Assembly (NCBI GenBank): GCA_027858795.1
Contig: JAQICF010000275.1
Location: forward strand, 1-25,545
DNA: 25,545 nt
DNA from: Candidatus Delongbacteria bacterium
GTDB lineage: Bacteria; Delongbacteria; UBA4055
Direction: 5' to 3'
Shown here: positions 16,608 through 22,213 of the stretch, in pieces
Position numbering within the stretch: position 1 is the first letter of the stretch
Layout: each line of letters starts with the position of its first letter
Position numbers and translations under genes: made by a program
The notes under the pieces: generated by a model
Told to the model about the DNA's origin: nothing
Database searches by the model: none
What the model saw: only the letters and a program-made list of their open reading frames with translations

Positions 16608-17102
16608 ATGTCAAACGACAAGTATACATCAATAGTCAAACTTGACTTCCAGTACGCACATAGGTTTATGAATTGGCCGAGAGAAGCAAAACATCTTCAT
16701 GGGCACTCAGGTCTTGTAACGATTGAGCTTGAAGACACTGTAGACCCGGTGACTGGATTTGCTCACGCTTGTAAAGATGGATTCAAAAAAGCATGGGAAG
16801 TTTGTGACCATTTCCATCACGCAACAATATTTCAAGAAGGCGACCCGCTTCTCGAGGCGGTACTTGCTGTATACAAAAAGGAAGGCATTAATAATGACCC
16901 AGAGCATTGTGTTCCTCTTAAAAAGATAGACCACCCACTTGCTTGGTCATACCCAGAATACAGAATTGTTGTGAGCAAAAAAGTTACTACTTGTGAGAAT
17001 TGGTGCGAACTTTTATACGAGCTTCTTAAAGACAAGATGCCTATTAAGAAAATTACTTTTCGATCATCTTCTATGAACTGCGCATCGAAAACGTTTAAGT
17101 AA
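16608..17102 (+). CDS. Divergent 6-pyruvoyl-tetrahydropterin synthase/QueD-like protein
   Basis: This 164-residue protein of the PTPS/QueD family has a clear ribosome-binding site (AAGGAG). Zinc ligands are visible as AHRF (His about 18) and HLHGHS (about 31-36). The family layout continues with a VDPVTGFAHACKDGFKK segment and DHFHHATIF. The catalytic cysteine expected just before HGH is absent (WPREAKHLHGH), and the C-terminal catalytic glutamate (usually in V-x-E-T) is not evident (ITFRSSSMNC). It may therefore do other chemistry or be non-catalytic. It is less AT-rich than its neighbours and lies between attC-like repeats A and B, consistent with a captured cassette. Confidence 0.75.
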   Translation: MSNDKYTSIVKLDFQYAHRFMNWPREAKHLHGHSGLVTIELEDTVDPVTGFAHACKDGFKKAWEVCDHFHHATIFQEGDPLLEAVLAVYKKEGINNDPEHCVPLKKIDHPLAWSYPEYRIVVSKKVTTCENWCELLYELLKDKMPIKKITFRSSSMNCASKTFK

Positions 17103-17134
17103 GGCTATTTACGATGAGAAATAATTCCTAGCAA

Positions 17135-17163
17135 GAGGGTGCACCTACATACGTACCCTTTTC
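17135..17163 (+). terminator. Possible terminator after the PTPS-like gene
   Basis: A stem AGGGTGC / GTACCCT (one G-T pair) with a 10-base loop is followed by TTTTC, 32 bases after the gene. Confidence 0.4.
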
Positions 17164-17241
17164 GTTAGAAAATAATACTTTCGCCAATCCAACGCTTCAG
17201 ATAAAAATGTGGCATAATTCTAAACACGCACCAAACGACCT

Positions 17242-17309
17242 ACAACATTAGCAAAATGACTTGAAAACCCTACTTGTCTTAGCTTAACGCTTTATGCTAT
17301 GACCGTTGC
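17242..17309. repeat. attC-like repeat B (68 bp, divergent)
   Basis: It shares with repeats A and C the start ACAACATTRGCAAAAT, an AAC-x-CGC-type centre and the end CTATGACCGTTGC, but its middle differs and is 10 bases shorter. Shared ends with a variable middle is the pattern expected of attC sites from different cassettes. The rest of 17103-17370 shows no gene. Confidence 0.45.
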
Positions 17310-17370
17310 GTAACAGATGTTACAAACGAGAAAGTTAAAAAAATTATAAAATATTTGAAGGAGTCAGAAA

Positions 17371-17727
17371 ATGAAAATCTTGATAGTTGTCAATGATGCA
17401 CCATACGGTACTGAAAAAGCATACAATGCATTAAGAACTGCGATGTCAATTCAGAAAGATCACAGTGAAAAAGTTGACCTCAGAATTTTTCTTCTAGCCG
17501 ATGCTGTTTCATGCGCATTAACAGACCAAAAGACGCCCAGTGGGTTTTATAACATCGGCAGAATGATTCAATCGGTAATCAAAAGAGGTGGAGAGGTGAA
17601 AGGTTGAGGTAGTTGTCTTGAAGCCCGTGGGCTTTCAGCAGGCAGCCTTCTCGAAGGTGTAAAAATAAGCAATATGAAAGAATGTTCTCAACTGATCGTT
17701 GATTGCGATAAGATATTAACTTTCTAG
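17371..17727 (+). CDS. DsrE/YchN-like protein with in-frame UGA at the redox cysteine (candidate selenoprotein)
   Basis: Read through the TGA at 17605-17607, this is a 118-residue DsrE-family protein, matching the length of E. coli YchN (117). The first 78 residues (MKILIVVNDAPYGTEKAYN..., FLLADAVSCALTDQK, YNIGRMIQSV) and the last 39 (GSCLEARGLS, LLEGVKIS, DCDKILTF) align along the whole family. The TGA falls exactly at the first cysteine of the conserved C-x-x-C pair, giving U-G-S-C. Downstream, AAGCC-CGTG-GGCTT (17621-17634), with flanking pairs and bulged U, forms a SECIS-like hairpin whose loop G lies 20 bases after the UGA. The alternative is a recent nonsense mutation giving a 78-residue product. 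The gene has a good ribosome-binding site (GAAGGAG) and sits between attC-like repeats B and C. Confidence 0.7.
17617..17638 (+). promoter_or_regulatory. SECIS-like stem-loop downstream of the in-frame UGA
   Basis: The stem AAGCC/GGCTT is extended by G-C and by CT/AG pairs across bulged T residues. The apical loop is CGTG (or GT if fully closed). Bacterial SECIS elements lie directly after UGA, have a G in the first two loop positions and often a bulged U; the spacing here (about 20 nt) fits. Confidence 0.5.
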
Positions 17728-17761
17728 CCATCCGATATTCATGAAAACTGGGTACAGTCCC

Positions 17762-17839
17762 ACAACATTGGCAAAATATCAATGGGATACTTGGACATTT
17801 AACTCGCACTGACCCACTGGTTCTTACTATGACCGTTAT
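17762..17839. repeat. attC-like repeat C (78 bp)
   Basis: This is nearly identical to repeat A and follows the DsrE-like gene. It ends CTATGACCGTTAT. No further cassette is seen to its right, and no integrase is in the window. Confidence 0.5.
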
Positions 17840-17851
17840 CAAAGTATATTA

Positions 17852-17881
17852 AAAAAGAGTTACAAACTAGTAACTCTTTTT
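17852..17881. terminator. Bidirectional Rho-independent terminator
   Basis: A 12-bp perfect stem (AAAAAGAGTTAC / GTAACTCTTTTT) with a 6-base loop. A-rich and T-rich flanks allow termination in both directions. It closes the cassette region on the plus strand and the ammonia-lyase-like relic on the minus strand. Confidence 0.8.
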
Positions 17882-17904
17882 CATTACAAATATTTAACAA
17901 CACC

Positions 17905-18111
17905 CTATCCTAATGAACCTGTAACCTTTTCTACTTCTTCAAGTATTTCAGCTGTTTTAATGAGTTCTTTCATGTTAGTATGATCATTATATAAAGGTCT
18001 GTCAATTTCTAGGAAATCAACATATTTTCTGATAACATCTTTAGCCTTCTGAGTTCCTACATCGGAACCATTATTCACCACATTCAAAACCACGTTGCTC
18101 CATTCGGGGCA
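17905..18111 (-). pseudogene. C-terminal fragment, possibly of a histidine/aromatic ammonia-lyase
   Basis: The open minus-strand stretch ends with a stop at 17905 and reads VVNNGSDVGTQKAKDVIRKY, then VDFLEIDRPLYNDHTNMKEL and a helical tail. The pattern 'R-x-x-V-x-F-L-x-x-D-R-P-L-Y-x-D' is reminiscent of the extreme C-terminus of histidine ammonia-lyase-type enzymes. Only about 65 codons remain, and an in-frame stop at 18112-18114 cuts the upstream side, next to a heptad tract. It has no ribosome-binding site or plausible start, so it is most likely a gene remnant. Family assignment is tentative. Confidence 0.4.
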
Positions 18112-18122
18112 TTATTTAACAC

Positions 18123-18157
18123 ACCTCTAACTTCTGACTTCTAATTTCTAACTTTAT
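18123..18157. repeat. Heptad tract CTTCTAA/CTTCTGA
   Basis: Four to five units of CTTCTAA, CTTCTGA and a TTTCTAA variant lie between the ammonia-lyase-like remnant and the upstream block of ORF6N copy 2. Confidence 0.7.
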
Positions 18158-18159
18158 AC

Positions 18160-18229
18160 CAAAAGGTCACTATTTGACACTTTGCTGTTTGTATATTGCG
18201 TATAAATATAAAATTACGCAGGAGAAGAT
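18160..18229 (+). promoter_or_regulatory. Duplicated upstream block of ORF6N gene, copy 2
   Basis: This matches 14987-15057. It contains a TTGACA hexamer (18174-18179) and the inverted repeat TGCGTA/TACGCA (arms around 18197 and 18215). A ribosome-binding site GCAGGAGAAG sits just before ATG 18230. Confidence 0.55.
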
Positions 18230-19099
18230 ATGAAAAAAAATGAACTAGAAGAATTCAAAGAATTAAATTTAAAAGAAAGTATATTTACGATTCGGGGATT
18301 CCAGGTAATGGTCGATAGAGATCTAAGTAAGTTGTACAAAGTGGAAACGAAAGCATTAAATCAAGCTGTAAAAAGGAACTTGATACGATTCCCAGAACAT
18401 TACTATTTTCAGTTAACTACCGTCGAAAAAAATGAACTGGTCACAAATTGTGACCGGTTAAGTAATTTAAAACATTCAAATAATCCTCCTTATGTCTTTA
18501 CAGAGCATGGCGTAGCTATGCTTTCGTCTGTTTTAAGAAGTAATACTGCTGCAGAAATTAGTATAAAAATAGTTAATACATTCGTTCAAATACGGAAGTT
18601 TATAAATTCTAATGCTCAAATATTTCAACGACTAGACAGAGTTGAATTAAAGCAGATAGAAACTGATAGCAGAATTGATAAGGTATTTTCTGCTTTAGAA
18701 AATAAAGACAATATCCCAAAGCAGGGCATATTCTTTGACGGTCAGATCTTTGATGCGTACAATTTTGTGTCGAATCTTTTTAAGAGTGCCAAAAAATCAG
18801 TAACTATTATAGATAATTATATAGACAATTCAGTCTTAATACATCTTACTGAAGTTGAAAAAAATATCAAAGTAAAAATTTTAACAAGATCTATATCACC
18901 AAAATTACAGCAGCATATCAAAAAATTTGAAGATCAGTATTTTCCATTAACTTTGAAAATTGTTAAAAATTACCATGATAGGTTTATTATTATTGATGAA
19001 AAAGAAGTATATCATATAGGAGCATCTTTAAAAGACCTGGGTAAAAAGATATTCGCATTTTCAAAGATGGAAAAGACCGCATTAAATAACAACTTCTAA
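18230..19099 (+). CDS. ORF6N-domain protein with PLD-like C-terminal domain, copy 2
   Basis: This 289-residue paralogue of the gene at 15058 has an ORF6N domain at about residues 8-118 (IRGFQVMVDRDLSKLYKVET, FTEHGVAMLSSVL) and the same PLD-like C-terminal domain (TIIDNYIDNSV, YHDRFIIID, YHIGASLKDLGKK). The C-terminal halves are far more alike than the N-terminal halves, at both protein and DNA level, suggesting gene conversion or different selection. Its C-terminus is cut: copy 1 ends TALNILSLIEEV, whereas here the frame runs TALNNNF into a heptad tract that supplies the TAA. The start is supported by a good ribosome-binding site. Confidence 0.85.
   Translation: MKKNELEEFKELNLKESIFTIRGFQVMVDRDLSKLYKVETKALNQAVKRNLIRFPEHYYFQLTTVEKNELVTNCDRLSNLKHSNNPPYVFTEHGVAMLSSVLRSNTAAEISIKIVNTFVQIRKFINSNAQIFQRLDRVELKQIETDSRIDKVFSALENKDNIPKQGIFFDGQIFDAYNFVSNLFKSAKKSVTIIDNYIDNSVLIHLTEVEKNIKVKILTRSISPKLQQHIKKFEDQYFPLTLKIVKNYHDRFIIIDEKEVYHIGASLKDLGKKIFAFSKMEKTALNNNF
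18435..18459. repeat. 25-bp intragenic palindrome in ORF6N copy 2
   Basis: The arms AACTGGTCACAA and TTGTGACCGGTT pair with one G-T-type mismatch around a single A. The core TCACAA-A-TTGTGA is the same as in copy 1 at the matching gene position, but in a different codon register. Confidence 0.9.
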
Positions 19100-19125
19100 C
19101 TTCTGACATCTAATTTCTGACTTTA
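19087..19125. repeat. Heptad tract truncating ORF6N copy 2
   Basis: Units CTTCTAA, CTTCTGA, CATCTAA and TTTCTGA. The first unit contains the stop codon of ORF6N copy 2. Confidence 0.75.
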
Positions 19126-19195
19126 TTTTTTCCACGCCATTATATGTCCCTCTACAATCATTATCTTACCTGTGTTGTTGGGAATTGCGTTTTTA

Positions 19196-19257
19196 GGGCG
19201 TATGGCGATACGCCCCTACTTCTGACTTCTGACTTCTGACTTCTAACTTCTAACTTT
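19196..19257. repeat. GGGCGTAT palindrome followed by heptad tract
   Basis: The palindrome GGGCGTAT-GGCG-ATACGCCC (19196-19215) has the same arms as 14791-14810. It is followed by five to six CTTCTGA/CTTCTAA units (19217-19257), then TTTAAAACCGGAGG, the ribosome-binding site of the AAA+ gene. No gene lies in 19100-19274. Confidence 0.8.
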
Positions 19258-19274
19258 AAAACCGGAGGTTTTAC

Positions 19275-20906
19275 ATGAATACAAAAATATCCCATTTGAA
19301 CTTACTCAAGATTGCAGAGAACGAAAAACATCTTATTAAACCAAAAGTAAACAAGGAACTTCTAAAACTAATGAATGCATACAGCCTTACACTTGAAGAG
19401 GCTACTTTATTTACATTCTTATTATCTAAATTCATTACAAAAAGCCGTACATCCATGAGTGATTTTGAAAGTGATACAATAAAATCAGGAAGTAAGGAAT
19501 ATATCCGTCTTTTAAAAACTTTAAAATCTCTTGTAAAAAAAGACCTGATCGTACTTGATAAAAGGTATGGAAGAAGTGAATTACTTGATCCCAGTATATC
19601 AATAGATGAAGGAGTATTTTCAAGTATTGTACTTGGAGAGGAATTATTTGAGGAAGTTGATTTTAGTAATGCATTCTGTATAATTGAAGCAGTAGATGGT
19701 CTTATTGAAAAGAGAGATGAAGAAAAAGTAAGTGAAAGTAGAATGTTTTCTGAGTATAAGTATCTAAAAAGTAAAATTGATAAAGAAATACCACTTTATA
19801 ACATAATTACCAGATACACTGATATTGAACAACTGATGATATTTAAAGCCTGTATTGAAAAGATCAAAGGTTTCGGAGCTGAAGAATGTAACCGTTTTTT
19901 TTTCAATATTTATGATTCTATATCTGATGTTGCCAGTAATATGAAAAACATATATGGAAATAAATTTAAAAGTATCAGAGATAAAGTTATTATCTTAATT
20001 GAAAATTCGCCGTATAGGAACAGACCTGATTTTGATATTAGTGATAAATATTTTGAGAAGATACTTGAAGGTAAGCTGAAGCATAAAAGAAAAGAATTTG
20101 ATCCTAAATATACCGAATTGATAAAACATAATAAGATCAAAAACGAGCTTTTCTTTGATAATGATATCCAGGAACATGTTGATACAATTTGCAGTGCATC
20201 TTCAGTTACCCAGTTCAAGAAGATAAGAAAAGAACTGGAAAAAGCAGGACTTCCAAATGGTCTCGTAGCTCTTCTTCATGGTTATCCGGGAACAGGGAAG
20301 ACAGCCACAGTATTCGAGATCGCGAAAAAGACCAAACGTGATATTCTGCAGGTGGATATTTCAAATATAAAAGATATGTATGTTGGAGAGAGTGAAAAAA
20401 GGTTAAAACAGGTATTCACTGAGTATAAAAAAGGGAAAGAAGTTCTGAAGAACGAACCGATACTTCTTTTCAACGAAGCAGATGCCTTAATAGGCAAAAG
20501 GATAGAAATAAAGGGCAGTGTTGATCAGATGTATAATAATATGCAGAATATACTACTGGAGGAGTTGGAGAAATTCGATGGTATTTTCTTTGCAACGACA
20601 AATCTGGTTGATAATATGGATTCAGCTTTTAACAGAAGATTTCTATATAAAGTTGAATATAAAAAACCTTCAAAGGATATCAGAAAACAGATCTGGTATT
20701 CTAAGATCAAAGATATCTCTGAACATACTATTGATGAGATCTCCGATTATGAACTCACTGGAGGTCAGATAGACAATGTTGTAAGAAAGTATATGATAGA
20801 TAAAATTCTAAAGCCGGGGATAGATCAAAGTCATCTAGTTAAGCTGTGTAATGATGAGATCAGTTTCAAGCAGGAAAAGGGATTAAATATCGGGTTTAGG
20901 GCGTAG
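19275..20906 (+). CDS. AAA+ ATPase of unknown role
   Basis: This is a 543-residue protein. The N-terminal 300 residues are a helical region I do not recognise. A classic AAA+ module follows: Walker A GYPGTGKT (about residue 336), the pore-loop-like YVGESEKRLKQVF (about 371), Walker B LLFNEADAL (about 397) and NRRFLYKVEY with arginine fingers (about 453). A C-terminal lid domain ends it. Walker B has Asn where Asp is usual, but the catalytic Glu is kept; this variant is seen in some bacterial AAA+ families. A good ribosome-binding site (CCGGAGG) follows a heptad tract. The last two codons and stop come from a palindrome-rich repeat (TTTAGGGCGTAG). The substrate is unknown. Confidence 0.85.
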   Translation: MNTKISHLNLLKIAENEKHLIKPKVNKELLKLMNAYSLTLEEATLFTFLLSKFITKSRTSMSDFESDTIKSGSKEYIRLLKTLKSLVKKDLIVLDKRYGRSELLDPSISIDEGVFSSIVLGEELFEEVDFSNAFCIIEAVDGLIEKRDEEKVSESRMFSEYKYLKSKIDKEIPLYNIITRYTDIEQLMIFKACIEKIKGFGAEECNRFFFNIYDSISDVASNMKNIYGNKFKSIRDKVIILIENSPYRNRPDFDISDKYFEKILEGKLKHKRKEFDPKYTELIKHNKIKNELFFDNDIQEHVDTICSASSVTQFKKIRKELEKAGLPNGLVALLHGYPGTGKTATVFEIAKKTKRDILQVDISNIKDMYVGESEKRLKQVFTEYKKGKEVLKNEPILLFNEADALIGKRIEIKGSVDQMYNNMQNILLEELEKFDGIFFATTNLVDNMDSAFNRRFLYKVEYKKPSKDIRKQIWYSKIKDISEHTIDEISDYELTGGQIDNVVRKYMIDKILKPGIDQSHLVKLCNDEISFKQEKGLNIGFRA

Positions 20907-20926
20907 GGGCGTAATTTATTACGCCC
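20907..20926. repeat. Palindrome GGGCGTAAT/ATTACGCCC after the AAA+ gene
   Basis: A 9-bp perfect stem with a TT loop, directly after the stop codon. It may act as an mRNA 3' end, although no T-run follows on the plus strand. Confidence 0.8.
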
Positions 20927-20940
20927 AAATAAAAAAAAAT

Positions 20941-21041
20941 GTAGGGGCAGGTTCCCATACCTGCCCTATTCTTAAGAATTACACGATATTGGGTTCTTGA
21001 ATTTTGGGTGCATTAGGGCGGGTATAGGAACCCGCCCCTAC
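20941..21041. repeat. Inverted pair of GTAGGGGC palindromes
   Basis: Left unit: GGGCAGGT...ACCTGCCC (20945-20966). Right unit: GGGCGGGT...ACCCGCCC (21016-21037). The right unit is the reverse complement of the left except for changes that swap an A-T stem pair for G-C and a loop change. Both carry GTAGG at the outer end. They enclose about 50 bases containing the palindrome TTCTTAAGAA, giving a small element with 28-bp inverted ends. Confidence 0.75.
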
Positions 21042-21066
21042 AAATTTCATTTGAATGTACCACTGA

Positions 21067-21124
21067 TTTTTATCGTTGATAAAAAGTCGCACAAACAGTA
21101 AATTGTAAAATATTTTATTTTACA
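21067..21124 (+). promoter_or_regulatory. Two inverted repeats upstream of the WYL regulator (putative operators)
   Basis: TTTTTATC-GTT-GATAAAAA (21067-21085) and TGTAAAATA-TTT-TATTTTACA (21104-21124) are both perfect, each with a 3-base centre. The second ends 12 bases before the regulator start. They are good candidates for autoregulatory binding sites or for promoter-overlapping control. Confidence 0.6.
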
Positions 21125-21136
21125 TTGGGAAGTATT

Positions 21137-22189
21137 ATGGTAGAAAAGAAAACGATACAGAGATTTATACTAGCTTTAAGCAAGCTGAACACCATGGGTG
21201 AGCTTCATATGAACAAATTCTGTGATGAGGCAAATATAAGCTCAAGGACATTTAAAAGGCTGATACAGGACCTAAGAGAGATCATGGATCTACCAATAGT
21301 TTATGATATTAAAAAGAATGTTTACACAATAGACAGATCTGCAGTTTTAAGTAGGGCAGATGAAGATATACTTGAAACCTTTGATAAATTAAATACCAAC
21401 AACGAAATGCTTTTCTTCTATAGCTTTGTAAAAAGCCTGATAGAGTGTGAGTACTTTTTCCCACCAATGAACCCAAAAGAAAAAGGTAAGAAAGTAAGTG
21501 ATTACAAAGATATTCTGAGAGTACTCGAAAAATTTGTACCTGAGCAGGATAGAAATATCTCCGACCATATTGAATATCATATTTCAAATCACTATAAGCT
21601 GAATATGAAAATTAAATTTAAGAACATGATCGAAAATATAATTACCAGCCTAAAAACAAAAAAACTTTTGACTTATAAATATAAAGGACTAAGAACTATT
21701 GCTGAGCCTTTGAAGATAGTTCATTATCACGGAAAATGGTATTTGATGGTATATCTTGTCAATAAGAATAAAGCAGGGGATACTGGTGTTATAAGAACCT
21801 ATAATCTTTCACATATAGAGAATATGACAATAACTAAAGATGGTTTCAGAAAACATAAAGAAAAAGATACTGAGATAAAAAATTCATTTGGTATTTTTAT
21901 GGATGATGATATCAAGACAGCTGTGATCAGATTTTATTCAGACAGTGTGATCAGAGCTGTAGAGGAAACAGTCTGGTCCGAAAATCAGAAATCAAAAAAA
22001 GGTGAAGATCAAAAGAAAGGAAAGTATTTCGAGTATACAATAGAATATCCTGCCTCTGGTAGTGTGGAAGTTATTTCAAGAGTGCTGGGATTTGGTCAGT
22101 TTGCTGAGATTATTTCTCCTGATGAGCTTCGGGATAACTGGGTTGAGAAGATAAAAGCTATGAGCGAACTCATAACTCATAACTTCTAA
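21137..22189 (+). CDS. WYL-domain transcriptional regulator
   Basis: This 350-residue regulator has an N-terminal winged helix-turn-helix (about residues 5-60: HMNKFCDEANISSRTFKRLI, LREIMDLPIVYD). A WYL domain lies at about 170-250 (LLTYKYKGLRTIAEP, HYHGKWYLMVYL, IRTYNLSHI), followed by the C-terminal WCX-type extension. WYL proteins sense nucleic-acid or nucleotide ligands and often control defence or DNA-damage genes. The start ATG 21137 is chosen over an upstream TTG because GGGAAG sits at the right distance. The gene end (ITHNF) and stop run into a heptad tract, so the natural C-terminus may be altered. Two perfect inverted repeats lie upstream. Confidence 0.85.
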   Translation: MVEKKTIQRFILALSKLNTMGELHMNKFCDEANISSRTFKRLIQDLREIMDLPIVYDIKKNVYTIDRSAVLSRADEDILETFDKLNTNNEMLFFYSFVKSLIECEYFFPPMNPKEKGKKVSDYKDILRVLEKFVPEQDRNISDHIEYHISNHYKLNMKIKFKNMIENIITSLKTKKLLTYKYKGLRTIAEPLKIVHYHGKWYLMVYLVNKNKAGDTGVIRTYNLSHIENMTITKDGFRKHKEKDTEIKNSFGIFMDDDIKTAVIRFYSDSVIRAVEETVWSENQKSKKGEDQKKGKYFEYTIEYPASGSVEVISRVLGFGQFAEIISPDELRDNWVEKIKAMSELITHNF

Positions 22190-22213
22190 CTTCTAACTTC
22201 TAACTTCTAACTT
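22168..22213. repeat. Heptad tract between convergent genes
   Basis: Two CATAACT units and four CTTCTAA units span the end of the WYL gene and reach the stop codon of uvrB (22212-22214). The two convergent genes are separated by nothing else. Confidence 0.85.

Noticed and set aside
17371..17727. Genome-wide UGA recoding (as Gly or Trp)
   Set aside because: UGA ends the helicase gene in an ATGA overlap, and it ends the ORF6N gene just before a new start. All tryptophans in conserved motifs are TGG.
17579..17842. Minus-strand open frame across the attC-like repeat and the DsrE 3' half
   Set aside because: It is a shadow of the repeat. A similar shadow occurs over repeat A at 16308-16520, and the complementary strand explains both.
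14288..22213. CRISPR array
   Set aside because: The repeated units are 7 bases or are isolated palindromes. No regular 24-40 base repeats with unique spacers and no cas genes are present.
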